Assembly (NCBI RefSeq): GCF_024612015.1
Contig: NZ_CP102512.1
Span: 10,478,001 to 10,542,000 of the forward strand
DNA length: 64,000 bases
Direction of reading: 5' to 3'
Source of the DNA: Streptomyces sp. CA-210063
GTDB taxonomy: Bacteria > Actinomycetota > Actinomycetes > Streptomycetales > Streptomycetaceae
This document shows positions 9,408 through 18,715 of the stretch, piece by piece (position 1 is the stretch's first letter; every line of letters begins with the position of its first letter). The notes below the pieces were generated by a model. That model searched no databases and was not told the DNA's origin. It worked only from the letters and a program-made list of their open reading frames with translations. The position numbers and the translations under genes were made by a program.

Positions 9408-9418
9408 GTGTTGAACAC
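9408..9418. promoter_or_regulatory. Possible Lrp operator half in the divergent promoter region
   Basis: GTGTTGAACAC is an 11-bp palindrome centred between the divergent Lrp gene and the dehydrogenase operon. Lrp-type sites are loosely conserved palindromes, so this is only a candidate. Confidence 0.3.
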
Positions 9419-9442
9419 ATATTCCGTTATGGCGACCATTCT

Positions 9443-9460
9443 CCTGTCAAGTGTCCAGAG
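9443..9460 (+). promoter_or_regulatory. Leader motif shared with the aminotransferase gene
   Basis: CCTGTCAAGTGTCCAGAG matches the motif at 5845-5862 at 16 of 18 positions and ends 16 bases before the E1-alpha ATG. The match suggests joint regulation of the two transcription units. Confidence 0.45.
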
Positions 9461-9476
9461 AAAGTGAGTGCCCTCC

Positions 9477-10622
9477 ATGTCCGTGAAGAGCCTCCGACAG
9501 ACGGTCCAGGTCCTCCTGCCGTCCCTCACGCCGGTGCGGTTCGTGGCCGAGGACGGCACCCCGGTGGCCAGGCCGCCGGCCGGATACACCGAGCCCCCGG
9601 TCGAGACCCTGCGCGACGCCTACCGGCGGATGGTCCTGGGACGCCGGTTCGACACCCAGGCGACCGCGCTCACCAAGCAGGGGCGGCTCGCTGTCTACCC
9701 GTCCAGCCGAGGTCAGGAGGCATGCCAGATCGGCGCCGTACTCGCCCTGCGCCCGGACGACTGGCTCTTCCCGACCTACCGGGACTCCATGGCCCTGGTC
9801 ACCCGCGGCATCGACCCCCTCGAGGTACTGACGCTGCTGCGCGGCGACTGGCACTGCGGCTACGACGCGGCCGCCACCCGCGTCGCACCCCAGTGCACGC
9901 CGCTGGCCACCCAGGTGCTGCACGCCACAGGCATGGCGGAGTCGCTGCGCCGCAAGGGCGGGGACGGTGTGGCGATGGCCCTTGTCGGGGACGGCGCCAC
10001 CAGCGAGGGCGACTTCCACGAGGCGCTGAACTTCGCGGCCGTCTTCCGCGCGCCGGTCGTCTTCTTCGTCCAGAACAACAAGTACGCGATCTCCGTGCCG
10101 TTGGCCCGGCAGACCGCGGCGCCCGCCCTCGCGTACAAGGGTGTCGGCTACGGGGTGCGCTCCGAGCAGGTCGACGGCAACGACCTGGTCGCCGTGCTGG
10201 CGGTGCTGACCGCGGCCGTCGAGCACGCCCGCGCCGGGCACGGTCCCTTCCTGGTCGAGGCGCACACCTACCGGATGGACGCGCACACGAACGCCGACGA
10301 CGCGACCCGCTACCGGGACGACGAGGAGGTCGAGCGGTGGAGCGCCGCCGACCCGCTCAGCCGACTGGAGGCACACCTGCGGGCGCGCGGCGCGCTCACC
10401 GACGAGGACGTCGCGGCGGTGCGGGAGGAGGCGGAGACCCGGGCAGCCGACCTGCGCGCGGGCATGAACGCGGACACCGTCGCCGACCCGCTGGAGCTGT
10501 TCGACCACGTCTACGCCGAGCCGACCCCGCAACTGCGCGAACAGCGCGCCCTGTTGGCCGCCGAGCTGGCCGATCTCGCCGAAGCCGACGAACCCACCAC
10601 GCTTCAGACTCAGGAGGACTGA
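9477..10622 (+). CDS. bkdA: 2-oxoacid dehydrogenase E1 component, alpha subunit (branched-chain type)
   Basis: E1-alpha binds thiamine diphosphate and, with E1-beta, decarboxylates a 2-oxoacid and passes the acyl group to the E2 lipoyl arm. The 381-residue protein has the family entry GRLAVYPSSRGQEACQIGA, then FPTYRDS, and the TPP motif GDGATSEGDFHEALNFAAVF ending in VQNN (GDG...NN). An alternative GTG start at 9468 adds three residues; ATG 9477 was chosen, but spacing does not decide. It leads the E1-alpha/E1-beta/E2 operon. No E3 (lipoamide dehydrogenase) gene follows, so E3 must come from elsewhere, as is usual in Streptomyces. In this context the substrate could be phenylpyruvate as well as branched-chain oxoacids (inference). 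Confidence 0.93.
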   Translation: MSVKSLRQTVQVLLPSLTPVRFVAEDGTPVARPPAGYTEPPVETLRDAYRRMVLGRRFDTQATALTKQGRLAVYPSSRGQEACQIGAVLALRPDDWLFPTYRDSMALVTRGIDPLEVLTLLRGDWHCGYDAAATRVAPQCTPLATQVLHATGMAESLRRKGGDGVAMALVGDGATSEGDFHEALNFAAVFRAPVVFFVQNNKYAISVPLARQTAAPALAYKGVGYGVRSEQVDGNDLVAVLAVLTAAVEHARAGHGPFLVEAHTYRMDAHTNADDATRYRDDEEVERWSAADPLSRLEAHLRARGALTDEDVAAVREEAETRAADLRAGMNADTVADPLELFDHVYAEPTPQLREQRALLAAELADLAEADEPTTLQTQED

Positions 10623-10627
10623 CGGCC

Positions 10628-11647
10628 ATGGCCAAGGTCACGATGGCGCAGGCGCTGAACACCGCTCTGCGCGACGCGCTGCGCGAGGACGAGCGCGTAC
10701 TCGTCTTCGGCGAGGACGTCGGCCCCCTCGGCGGCGTCTTCCGGATCACCGACGGACTGACCCGCGACTTCGGCGAGCAGCGCTGCTTCGACACCCCGCT
10801 GGCCGAGGCCGGAATCGTCGGACTGGCCGTCGGCATGGCGATGGGCGGCTTCCGGCCCGTGGTGGAGATGCAGTTCGACGCCTTCGCGTACCCCGCCTTC
10901 GAGCAGATCGCCTCGCACGTCGCCAAGCTGCGCAACCGCACCCGGGGGCGGCTCACGCTACCGATGGTGATCCGCATCCCGTACGCGGGCGGCATCGGCG
11001 GAGTCGAGCACCACTGCGACTCCAGCGAGGCGTACTACGCGCACACGCCGGGACTCAAGGTCGTCACCCCGGCGACGGCCGAGGACGCGTACTGGCTGCT
11101 GCGCGACGCCGTGGCCGACCCCGACCCGGTGGTCTTCCTGGAGCCCAAGAAGCTGTACTGGTCGCGGGAGGACACCGACCTGGAGCGGCGCGCCGCTCTG
11201 CCGTTCGGGCGGGCGGCGGTCCGGCGAGAGGGCCGTGACGCCACGGTCGTCGCGTACGGGCCGTCGGTTCCGGTGGCCCTGGCCGCCGCGGAAGCCGCCG
11301 CGGCCGAGGGCATCGAACTCGAGGTCGTCGACCTGCGGACCCTGGTGCCCTTCGACGACGAGACGGTCACGGCATCCGTACGCCGGACCGGGCGCTGTCT
11401 GGTCGTCCAGGAGGCCCAGGGCTTCGCGGGTGTCGGGGCGGAGATCGCCGCACGCGTGCAGGAACGCTGCTTCCACTCGCTGGCCGCACCCGTCCTGAGG
11501 GTCGCAGGCTTCGACATCCCGTATCCGCCGCCGAAGCTGGAGCACGCGCACCTGCCCGGCGTCGACCGGATCCTCGACGCCGTCGACCGCCTCCAACTCG
11601 CCGACGAGCCGGACACCCGGCACCTCCTGAGGGGAGCGGTCGCATGA
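10628..11647 (+). CDS. bkdB: 2-oxoacid dehydrogenase E1 component, beta subunit
   Basis: This 339-residue E1-beta forms the heterotetramer with the preceding alpha subunit. It begins MAKVTMAQALNTALRDALRE and has the standard family segments FGEDVGPLGGVFRITDGL, FDTPLAEAGIVGLAVGMAM, the IRIPYAGGIGGVEHHCDSSE loop and the transketolase C-terminal strand VVDLRTLVPFDDE. The start lies five bases after the alpha stop. Its own stop overlaps the E2 ATG by four bases (ATGA at 11644), which implies translational coupling and one complex. Confidence 0.94.
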   Translation: MAKVTMAQALNTALRDALREDERVLVFGEDVGPLGGVFRITDGLTRDFGEQRCFDTPLAEAGIVGLAVGMAMGGFRPVVEMQFDAFAYPAFEQIASHVAKLRNRTRGRLTLPMVIRIPYAGGIGGVEHHCDSSEAYYAHTPGLKVVTPATAEDAYWLLRDAVADPDPVVFLEPKKLYWSREDTDLERRAALPFGRAAVRREGRDATVVAYGPSVPVALAAAEAAAAEGIELEVVDLRTLVPFDDETVTASVRRTGRCLVVQEAQGFAGVGAEIAARVQERCFHSLAAPVLRVAGFDIPYPPPKLEHAHLPGVDRILDAVDRLQLADEPDTRHLLRGAVA

Positions 11648-13221
11648 CCACCGCAACGCTCCAGGAGCAGCTGTTCCGGTTGCCCGACCTCGGCGAAGGA
11701 CTGGCCGAGGCAGAGATCATCGAGTGGAAGGTCGCGGTCGGCGACACGGTGACGATCGACCAGATCGTGGTCGAGGTCGAGACCGCCAAGGCCGCGGTCG
11801 AGGTACCGGTCCCGTACGCGGGCACCGTGCTGCGGCTGCACGCGGAGGCGGGCACGGCCCTGGCGGTGGGGGAGCCGCTGATCACGGTGGGGGCGCCGGC
11901 CTCCGGCGGCGTCGCAGCCTCCGAGGGGGCCGGGCGTGTCGGGGGCGCCGTCGGGTCCGGTGGCGGACCTCGCCCCGGGGCGCCGGGGGCCGGTACGGCC
12001 GATGGCACCTCCGGTACGGCGCCGGGCGGGCCGGTGTCGGTCGACGCGGCCGCGGAGCGTTATAGGGAGGAGGAACAGGCCGGTTCCGGCAACGTCCTGA
12101 TCGGCTACGGCACCGGCCACGGCCCGGCGACTTCACGCCGCCGCCGTCGGCGCGCCGCCGCGGTGGCCCCGGGCGAGGCGACCGGGGGCGCGAGCACCTC
12201 AAGCACCGGTGCCGCGGCTGCCGATGCCGAGGCCCAGATCGGCGCCGGAACACCGGCGCACGACGGGCACCCGGCCCCGGCCCCGGCCCCTGCCCCGGCA
12301 GGACCGTCACACGCACCCCGGGTGATCTCCCCCCTCGTTCGGAGGATGGCCCGGGACCACGGTGTCGACCTCGCCGGTCTGGCGCCGTCCGGTCCCGCCG
12401 GCGTCGTCCTGAGACGGGACGTGGAGCAGGCCATCGCGCTGGCCCCGCAGGCGGCCACCGGCCCCGGCGTCACGGCGGACGCCACGGCTCAGCAGGCGCC
12501 CGCGCCGGAGGCGCCAAGGTCACCCGACGGTCCCGAGCGCATCCCGCTGCGCGGAATACGGGGTGCCATCGCGAACAAGCTCTCCCGCAGCCGCACCGAG
12601 ATCCCCGACGCCACCACCTGGGTCGACGTGGACGCGACCGGCCTGCTCCAGGCCAAGAAGGCACTGGAGGCTGCCGAACCCGGCCGCCGCATCGGGCTGT
12701 TGGCCCTGCTGGCCCGCATCTGCGTCGCCGGACTCAGCCGCTACCCGGAACTGAACTCCACGGTGGACACCGAGCGGCGCGAGATCGTCCGCTTCAGCGA
12801 GGTGCACCTCGGCTTCGCCGCCCAGACGGAACGCGGCCTGGTCGTCCCCGTCGTCCGCGACGCCCAGCACATGACGACCGTACAACTGGCCGCCGAACTC
12901 ACCCGGTTGACCGATCTCGCCCGCAACGGGAGCCTGCCGCCCGACCGTCTGACCGGCGGGACCTTCACCCTCAACAACTACGGCGTGTTCGGCGTGGACG
13001 GATCCACGCCCATCATCAACCACCCGGAGGCCGCCCTGCTCGGCGCGGGCCGCATCGTCGACAAACCCTGGGTGGTGGACGGCGCGCTCGCAGTGCGCAA
13101 GGTCATGCAGCTCTCCCTCAGCTTCGACCACAGGGTGTGCGACGGCGGTGTGGCCGGCGGCTTCCTGCGCTATGTGGCCGACTGCGTGGAGCGTCCGGTG
13201 ATCCTGCTCGCCGACATCTGA
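11644..13221 (+). CDS. bkdC: 2-oxoacid dehydrogenase E2 (dihydrolipoyl acyltransferase)
   Basis: E2 is the core of the complex: it carries the lipoyl arm and moves the acyl group to CoA. The 525 residues show one lipoyl domain (residues 10-85, lipoyl lysine K49 in VETAKAAVEVP), an unusually long Gly/Ala/Thr-rich linker (about 85-220), the E1/E3-binding domain (SPLVRRMARDHGVDL, DVEQAI) and a C-terminal catalytic domain ending in SFDHRVCDGGVAGGF, with the active-site His and Asp. If the 2-oxoacid is phenylpyruvate, the product is phenylacetyl-CoA, the substrate of the PaaABCE epoxidase encoded downstream. Confidence 0.94.
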   Translation: MTTATLQEQLFRLPDLGEGLAEAEIIEWKVAVGDTVTIDQIVVEVETAKAAVEVPVPYAGTVLRLHAEAGTALAVGEPLITVGAPASGGVAASEGAGRVGGAVGSGGGPRPGAPGAGTADGTSGTAPGGPVSVDAAAERYREEEQAGSGNVLIGYGTGHGPATSRRRRRRAAAVAPGEATGGASTSSTGAAAADAEAQIGAGTPAHDGHPAPAPAPAPAGPSHAPRVISPLVRRMARDHGVDLAGLAPSGPAGVVLRRDVEQAIALAPQAATGPGVTADATAQQAPAPEAPRSPDGPERIPLRGIRGAIANKLSRSRTEIPDATTWVDVDATGLLQAKKALEAAEPGRRIGLLALLARICVAGLSRYPELNSTVDTERREIVRFSEVHLGFAAQTERGLVVPVVRDAQHMTTVQLAAELTRLTDLARNGSLPPDRLTGGTFTLNNYGVFGVDGSTPIINHPEAALLGAGRIVDKPWVVDGALAVRKVMQLSLSFDHRVCDGGVAGGFLRYVADCVERPVILLADI

Positions 13222-13270
13222 TCCGGCCCCTCAACTTCCTTTCGTCCGCCTGGGTGCTCCGCACCCACCG

Positions 13271-13292
13271 ACCTACCGAACGTTCGGCCAGG
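13271..13292. promoter_or_regulatory. PaaR-like operator overlapping the paaN ribosome site
   Basis: The 22 bases contain a perfect 12-bp palindrome, CCGAACGTTCGG (13276-13287). They fit the core ACCGNNCGNNCGG and the outer AC/AG bases of the TetR-type PaaR site described in Corynebacterium, as I recall it (about 13 of 16 fixed positions). The site abuts AGGAG (13290-13294) before the paaN GTG, so a bound repressor would block the paa transcript. No paaR gene is seen nearby. Confidence 0.5.
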
Positions 13293-13300
13293 AGCCCCTC

Positions 13301-15019
13301 GTGTCCACTGACCCACACCCCGACTTCTTCGTACGCCATACGGATCTTCTCCACCAGGCGGTGGAGCGTGCCGCCGACCGCGGCTATTGGACGCCGTACC
13401 CGGAAACCCCCAGCACCTCCGCGTACGGAGCCGGGGCACCCGAGCTGGGCGAGGCCGCCTTCCGCGGCCGCCTCGGCCGTCCCTTCCCCCTCGAAGGGCA
13501 CCCCACGACCGGTACCGTCCCCGCCGCCGAGGTCTCCCCCTACGGCTTTCCCCTCGGCATCAGCTACCCCCACCTGGTGCCCGAGGTCGCGGTCGCGACG
13601 GCCAAGGCAGCCGCCGTGGCGTGGCGCGCCGCGAGCCCGGACACCCGGGCCGGCGTCGCGGCCGAAATCCTGGCCCGGCTGAACGCGGCGAGCTTCGAGA
13701 TCGCGCACGCCGTCCAGCACACCACCGGCCAGCCCTTCGGTATGGCCTTCCAGGCAGGCAGCCCGCACGCCCAGGACCGCGGGCTCGAAGCGGTCGCGTA
13801 CGCCTGGCAGGAGCAGCGGCGCCATCCGGCCACCGCCCGCTGGAGCAAGCCGCGACGCAGGGGCGGCCCACTCGTCATGGACAAGACCTTCACCCCTGTC
13901 GGACGCGGAGTGGCGGTGCTGATCGCCTGCAACACCTTCCCCACCTGGAACGGCTATCCGGGGCTCTTCGCGAGCCTGGTCACCGGCAACCCGGTGGTGG
14001 TCAAGCCGCACCGGCGGGCCGTACTGCCGCTGGCGATCACCGTGCGCATCGCCCGCGAGGTCCTGGCGGAGGCCGGATTCGACCCGGACGTGGTGCTGCT
14101 CGCCGCCGAGCGCGACGGCGAGCGCACCGCGCCCGCCCTGGCCACCCACCCCGACGTACGCATCGTGGACTTCACCGGCTCCAGCGAGTTCGGCGACTGG
14201 CTGGAGGCCAACGCCCGCCAGGCCGTCGTGCACACGGAGAAGTCCGGGCTCAACACCGTCGTCGTCGACTCCACGGACGACTACGCGGGGCTCCTGCGCA
14301 ACCTGGCGTTCTCGCTCTCCCTCTACAGCGGCCAGATGTGCACCACTCCGCAGAACATCCTCGTCCCCCGCGACGGCTTCCCGACCGATCAAGGGCCGCG
14401 TACGGCCGACGAGTTCGCCACCGACCTGGGCGCCGCCCTGGACAAGGTGCTCGGCGACCCGGCCCGCGCCGCCGCCACCCTCGGCGCGATCGTGAACCCC
14501 GGGGTGCTGGGGCGCCTGGCGGAGGCGGCGGCACTGGACCGCACCGCCCACCCCTCCCGCGAACTGGCTCACCCCGACCCCCCGGAGGCGGTGGTCCGCA
14601 CCCCGCTGGTGGCCCGGCTCGACGCCGAGGCCGACGAGAAGACGTACACCAGTGAGTGGTTCGGGCCGGTCTCCTTCGTCATCGGCACCGACTCCACCGC
14701 ACACAGCCTGCGGCTTCTGCACGACACCGTGCGGCGGCACGGCGCCCTGACCGCCTCCGTGTACGCGACCCACGAGGGCGTACTGGAGGCGGCACGGGCG
14801 ACCGCGTTGGAGGCGGGCGTGCACCTGTCGGAGAACCTGACCGGCGGCGTCTTCGTCAACCAGTCCGCCGCCTTCAGCGACTTCCACGGCACCGCGGCCA
14901 ACCCCGCCGCCAACGCCGCCCTCACCGACCCGGCGTTCGTCACCGGCCGCTTCTCGGTCGTCCAGTCCCGCCGCCACGCACCCGCGTCCGCGCTCGCCGA
15001 GGAGAACACCGATGCCTGA
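13301..15019 (+). CDS. paaN: Phenylacetate degradation aldehyde dehydrogenase PaaN
   Basis: PaaN is the actinobacterial aldehyde dehydrogenase of the phenylacetyl-CoA pathway. It oxidises the semialdehyde formed when the oxepin-CoA ring is hydrolysed. The 572 residues include AVQHTTGQPFGMAFQAGS, the NAD-site region VRIVDFTGSSEFGDW, the presumed Glu (HTEKSGLN) and catalytic Cys347 in SLYSGQMCTTPQN. There is no MaoC-type hydratase domain as in PaaZ, so ring opening must be done by another protein. GTG 13301 has AGGAG six bases upstream. It starts 79 bases after E2, probably with its own operator, and overlaps the thiolase gene by eight bases. Confidence 0.93.
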   Translation: MSTDPHPDFFVRHTDLLHQAVERAADRGYWTPYPETPSTSAYGAGAPELGEAAFRGRLGRPFPLEGHPTTGTVPAAEVSPYGFPLGISYPHLVPEVAVATAKAAAVAWRAASPDTRAGVAAEILARLNAASFEIAHAVQHTTGQPFGMAFQAGSPHAQDRGLEAVAYAWQEQRRHPATARWSKPRRRGGPLVMDKTFTPVGRGVAVLIACNTFPTWNGYPGLFASLVTGNPVVVKPHRRAVLPLAITVRIAREVLAEAGFDPDVVLLAAERDGERTAPALATHPDVRIVDFTGSSEFGDWLEANARQAVVHTEKSGLNTVVVDSTDDYAGLLRNLAFSLSLYSGQMCTTPQNILVPRDGFPTDQGPRTADEFATDLGAALDKVLGDPARAAATLGAIVNPGVLGRLAEAAALDRTAHPSRELAHPDPPEAVVRTPLVARLDAEADEKTYTSEWFGPVSFVIGTDSTAHSLRLLHDTVRRHGALTASVYATHEGVLEAARATALEAGVHLSENLTGGVFVNQSAAFSDFHGTAANPAANAALTDPAFVTGRFSVVQSRRHAPASALAEENTDA

Positions 15020-16193
15020 CGAGGTCTATCTGATCGACGGGGCCCGCACCCCGCAGGGCCGTTACGGCGGCGCCCTGGCGTCCGTACGCCCCGACGACCT
15101 GGCCGCCCTCGTCGTCGGGGAGGCGATACGGCGCTCCGGGGTCCCGGCCGACGCCGTGGACGAGGTGATCCTCGGCGCCGCCAACCAGGCCGGCGAGGAC
15201 AACCGGGACGTGGCCCGGATGGCGGTACTGCTGGCCGGACTGCCGCACACCGTGCCCGGCTACACCGTCAACCGGCTCTGCGCCTCCGGGCTGACGGCCG
15301 TCGCCTCGGCCGCCCAGGCGATACGGGCGGGGGAGGCCGACCTGGTCGTGGCGGGCGGAGTGGAGTCGATGACCCGCGCCCCTTGGGTGATGGCCAAGCC
15401 CGGCACGCCCTGGGCCCGGCCCGGCCAGGTGCACGACACCTCCATCGGCTGGCGCTTCACCAACCCCCGCTTCCCCGCCACGACCACCCTGTCGATGGGC
15501 GAGACGGCGGAGGAGGTCGCCGCTCTGGACGGCATCACCCGCCTCGACGCGGACGCCTTCGCGCTGCGCAGCCACCGGCGGGCGCTCGCCGCCCAGCAGG
15601 CGGGCCGCTTCGCGAAAGAGATCGTCCCGGTGCCGGTGAAGGACGGCGAGGTCACCCAGGACGAGGGGCCCCGGCCGTCCACCTCGTTGGAGAGGCTGGG
15701 CGGACTGCGCACCGTCTTCCGCGCCGACGGAATCGTCACCGCGGGCAATTCCTCGCCGCTGTCCGACGGGGCCGCGGCCCTGGTGGTGGCGAGCGGGGCG
15801 GCGGTCGAGCGGTACGGGCTCACTCCCCGGGCCCGTGTCGTCACCGCCGCCTCGGCCGGGGTCGAGCCCCACCTGATGGGGCTCGGTCCTGTTCCGGCCA
15901 CCGTCAAGGCGCTGGACCGGGCCGGATGGACGGCCGGTGACCTGGACGCGGTCGAGCTGAACGAGGCCTTCGCCGCTCAGGCGTTGGCGGTCGTCCGCCG
16001 GCTGAAGCTCGACGCGGACCGCGTCAACGCCGACGGCGGCGCCATCGCCCTCGGCCACCCGCTGGGCTGCTCCGGCGCCCGCATCCTGCTCACCCTGCTC
16101 GGCCGCATGGAACGCGAGGACGCCCGCCGGGGACTGGCGACCCTGTGCGTCGGCGTCGGACAGGGCGTGGCGATGCTCGTGGAGCGGCCATGA
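15012..16193 (+). CDS. Acyl-CoA thiolase (3-oxoadipyl-CoA/3-oxo-dehydrosuberyl-CoA type)
   Basis: This thiolase of 393 residues is the normal length for the degradative family. The acyl-enzyme cysteine is in [13 protein letters not shown], the catalytic His in [16 protein letters not shown], and the second Cys in [11 protein letters not shown]. In the phenylacetate pathway the PaaJ-type thiolase works twice, on 3-oxo-5,6-dehydrosuberyl-CoA and on 3-oxoadipyl-CoA, giving acetyl-CoA and succinyl-CoA. The substrate is inferred from position between paaN and the hydratase gene. Its stop codon overlaps the next start (ATGA at 16190). Confidence 0.9.
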   Translation: MPDEVYLIDGARTPQGRYGGALASVRPDDLAALVVGEAIRRSGVPADAVDEVILGAANQAGEDNRDVARMAVLLAGLPHTVPGYTVNRLCASGLTAVASAAQAIRAGEADLVVAGGVESMTRAPWVMAKPGTPWARPGQVHDTSIGWRFTNPRFPATTTLSMGETAEEVAALDGITRLDADAFALRSHRRALAAQQAGRFAKEIVPVPVKDGEVTQDEGPRPSTSLERLGGLRTVFRADGIVTAGNSSPLSDGAAALVVASGAAVERYGLTPRARVVTAASAGVEPHLMGLGPVPATVKALDRAGWTAGDLDAVELNEAFAAQALAVVRRLKLDADRVNADGGAIALGHPLGCSGARILLTLLGRMEREDARRGLATLCVGVGQGVAMLVERP

Positions 16194-16960
16194 GCACGCC
16201 CACAAGTACGTCGTACGACACCTTGCTGGTCGAGGAGCACGCGGACCGGATCGTCGTCACTCTGCACCGGCCCGAGGCCCGCAACGCCATCAGCGGCCGC
16301 ATGATCGCCGAACTGCACCGCGTGTGCGAGGACTTGGAGCGCGACCCCAAACTGCTGCTGCTCACCGGCCACGGCGGGGTCTTCGCCGGCGGTGCCGACA
16401 TCGCCGAACTGCGGCGGCGCGGCCGCGACGAGGCGCTTCAGGGCATCAACAGCCGCCTGTTCGAGCGCGTGCGCAGGCTGCCCATGCCCACCGTGGCCGC
16501 CGTGGACGGCTGGGCGCTCGGCGGCGGCGCCGAGCTGGCATACGCCTGCGACATCCGGATCGCCGGACCGGGCGCGGTCTTCGGCAACCCCGAACCGGGC
16601 CTGGGCATCCTGGCCGCCGCCGGCGCGTGCTGGCGGCTGGGAGAGCTGGTCGGCGAGTCGGTGGCCAAGCAGGTCCTGCTCGCCGGACGGAACCTCGACG
16701 CGCCTGCCGCGCTCGCCTGCGGCCTGGTCATGGACGTCGTACCGGCCGACCGGCTGACCGCCGAGGCGCACGCCCTGCTCGACCGCATGGCCCGCTTCTC
16801 CGCGCTCGCCCTGCAGCTCACCAAGCTCGTCACGGATGCCCCGGGCGCCCACCCGGTGGCCGACGACCTCGCCCAGGCCGTGCTGTTCGAAGGCGGCGAC
16901 AAGGAGGAGCGCACGACGCGCTTCCTGGAGAAGAACGAGAAGAACGGAGGCCGGGCATGA
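16190..16960 (+). CDS. Enoyl-CoA hydratase, PaaF-like
   Basis: This crotonase-fold protein of 256 residues would hydrate 2,3-dehydroadipyl-CoA in the lower pathway. The oxyanion-hole segments are GGVFAGGADIAELR and VDGWALGGGAELAYACD. Both hydratase glutamates are present: one in GGGAELA and one in FGNPEPGLGI, as in true enoyl-CoA hydratases. The usual GIIPGAGG is changed to GILAAAGACWRL. It overlaps the thiolase by four bases and the dehydrogenase by four bases, so it is part of one tightly coupled operon. Confidence 0.88.
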   Translation: MSTPTSTSYDTLLVEEHADRIVVTLHRPEARNAISGRMIAELHRVCEDLERDPKLLLLTGHGGVFAGGADIAELRRRGRDEALQGINSRLFERVRRLPMPTVAAVDGWALGGGAELAYACDIRIAGPGAVFGNPEPGLGILAAAGACWRLGELVGESVAKQVLLAGRNLDAPAALACGLVMDVVPADRLTAEAHALLDRMARFSALALQLTKLVTDAPGAHPVADDLAQAVLFEGGDKEERTTRFLEKNEKNGGRA

Positions 16961-17823
16961 CCTCGGCATCAGCACCACCCGCCGTCGTGGGGGTGATCGG
17001 CGGCGGCCGGATGGGCGCCGGGATCGCCCAGTCGTTCGCGGCCGCCGGGTCGTCGGTGGTCGTCGTGGAGCACAACGGCGCGGCCGCGGCCGCCGCCCTG
17101 GACCGGATCGCCACCGGGCTGCGGCGCGCCGCCGAGCGCGGGGGACTCAGCGACCCGGTGGCTGACGGCGACCCGGACCGGGTCACCGCCGTGACCGCGA
17201 TCGCCGAACTGCCCCACGACGCCGATCTGGTCGTCGAGGCGGTACCCGAGGACGCCAAGCTCAAGGCCCGGCTGCTCGGCGCCGCCGAACAGGCCGTGGG
17301 GGAGCGGTGCGTGCTCGCCACCAACACCAGCTCCCTGCCGGTCACCGAACTCGCGGCGGCCCTGAAGCACCCCGGACGCTTCCTGGGCATGCACTTCTTC
17401 AACCCCGTCCCCGTCTCCGCACTGGTCGAACTGGTCCTCGCTCCCGACACCACAGGGCAGACCCTCACAGCGGCGGTCGGCTGGACGCACGCCCTCGGCA
17501 AACAGGAGGTCGTGGTCCAGGACTCGCCCGGGTTCGCCAGCAGCCGCCTCGGCCTCGCCCTCGGTCTGGAGGCGATCCGCATGGTCGAGGAGGGGGTCGC
17601 CGACCCGGAGGCCATCGACACGGCCATGCGCCTGGGCTACCGACACCCGATGGGGCCGCTGCGCCTGACCGACCTGGTGGGTCTCGACGTGCGGCTGGCC
17701 ATCGCCGAACACCTGCACGCGACGCTCGGGGAGCGGTTCGCCCCGCCCGGGCTGCTGCGGGAGAAGGTCGCCCGCGGCGAGCTGGGCCGCAAGACCGGTC
17801 AGGGGTTCCACTCATGGCAGTGA
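16957..17823 (+). CDS. 3-hydroxyacyl-CoA dehydrogenase, PaaH-like
   Basis: This NAD-dependent dehydrogenase of 288 residues matches the single-domain 3-hydroxybutyryl-CoA dehydrogenase family in length. It has the Rossmann motif VGVIGGGRMGAGIAQSFA, NTSSLPVTELA, the catalytic His in GMHFFNPVPVSALVELV, and the closing [11 protein letters not shown]. In this pathway it oxidises 3-hydroxyadipyl-CoA to 3-oxoadipyl-CoA. It overlaps the gene on each side (4 and 10 bases). Confidence 0.9.
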   Translation: MTSASAPPAVVGVIGGGRMGAGIAQSFAAAGSSVVVVEHNGAAAAAALDRIATGLRRAAERGGLSDPVADGDPDRVTAVTAIAELPHDADLVVEAVPEDAKLKARLLGAAEQAVGERCVLATNTSSLPVTELAAALKHPGRFLGMHFFNPVPVSALVELVLAPDTTGQTLTAAVGWTHALGKQEVVVQDSPGFASSRLGLALGLEAIRMVEEGVADPEAIDTAMRLGYRHPMGPLRLTDLVGLDVRLAIAEHLHATLGERFAPPGLLREKVARGELGRKTGQGFHSWQ

Positions 17824-18659
17824 CCGACGGGGCGGCCACCGAGACTCAGGCGGGCGGGTACTCCGCCCCGTACGGGGTGGCATACGACGTCACCGACGCC
17901 GTGGCCGTCATCGAGCTGCGTGGACCCGCGAGCGGCAACACCCTCGACACGCACCTGCGCAGCGCCCTCCTCATGGCGGCACGGCGCCTGACCACGGCCA
18001 CCGCGCGCGGCGTGCGAGCGGCCCTGATCACGGCCCGCGGCAGGCACTTCTGCGTCGGCCAGGACCTCAAGGAGCACGCCCGGCTGCTGAAGACCGCGCC
18101 CGCCGCGGCCTTCGCGAACATACCCAACGACTACAACCCGCTGATCAAGGAGCTGCACGCGCTGCCGGTCCCGCTCGTCGTGGCCGTCGAGGGAGCCTGC
18201 GTCGGGGCTGGGCTCGGCATCGCCCTCTGCGCCGACGTGCGGGTCGCCGGTGAAAGTGCTCGCTTCGCGACCGCCTTCACCGGCATCGGCCTGACCTCCG
18301 ACTCCGGCGTCGCCCGCGCCCTCACCCGCCAGCTCGGCCCCTCACGGAGCGCGGGACTCATGCTCCTGGGCGACCAGTTCTCCGCGCGGGACGCAGAACA
18401 GTGGGGCCTGGTACACCGCGTCGTACCGGACGGCTCGGCCACGGCCGAAGGGCTGGCCCTCGCCCGTTCCCTGGCCGACGGACCCACCGCCGCCCACCGG
18501 GAGACCAAGGCACTGCTGCGGTCCGCTGCCACCACGCCCCTGCCGGCGGCGCTGGAACGCGAGGCCGTGATCCAGCGGCGGCTCGGTGCCACCGAGGACC
18601 ACCACGAGGCCGTCGCGGCCTTCCTCGAACGCCGCAGCCCCGCCTTCCGCGGCCACTGA
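17814..18659 (+). CDS. paaG: PaaG-like crotonase (ring epoxide/oxepin-CoA isomerase)
   Basis: This second crotonase has 281 residues. Oxyanion-hole segments are [17 protein letters not shown] and [19 protein letters not shown]. Unlike the preceding hydratase, the place of the second catalytic Glu is taken by [12 protein letters not shown] with an acidic Asp, which is the isomerase pattern of PaaG. PaaG converts 1,2-epoxyphenylacetyl-CoA to oxepin-CoA and also shifts a double bond later in the pathway. It sits between paaH and paaA, 56 bases before paaA. Confidence 0.85.
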   Translation: MAVTDGAATETQAGGYSAPYGVAYDVTDAVAVIELRGPASGNTLDTHLRSALLMAARRLTTATARGVRAALITARGRHFCVGQDLKEHARLLKTAPAAAFANIPNDYNPLIKELHALPVPLVVAVEGACVGAGLGIALCADVRVAGESARFATAFTGIGLTSDSGVARALTRQLGPSRSAGLMLLGDQFSARDAEQWGLVHRVVPDGSATAEGLALARSLADGPTAAHRETKALLRSAATTPLPAALEREAVIQRRLGATEDHHEAVAAFLERRSPAFRGH

Positions 18660-18715
18660 CGCACTCACCCCCACCTGACCCATTCACCCACCGAATACGA
18701 CGGGACACGCACACC

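Noticed and set aside
9338..11647. A 769-codon frame that appears to start before the bkdA gene and end with bkdB
   Set aside because: Only its last 339 residues are protein-like (E1-beta); the first part is out-of-frame reading of E1-alpha.
13118..16205. Two long minus-strand open frames opposite paaN and the thiolase gene
   Set aside because: They are antisense shadows of high-GC third-position bias; the forward frames carry all catalytic motifs.
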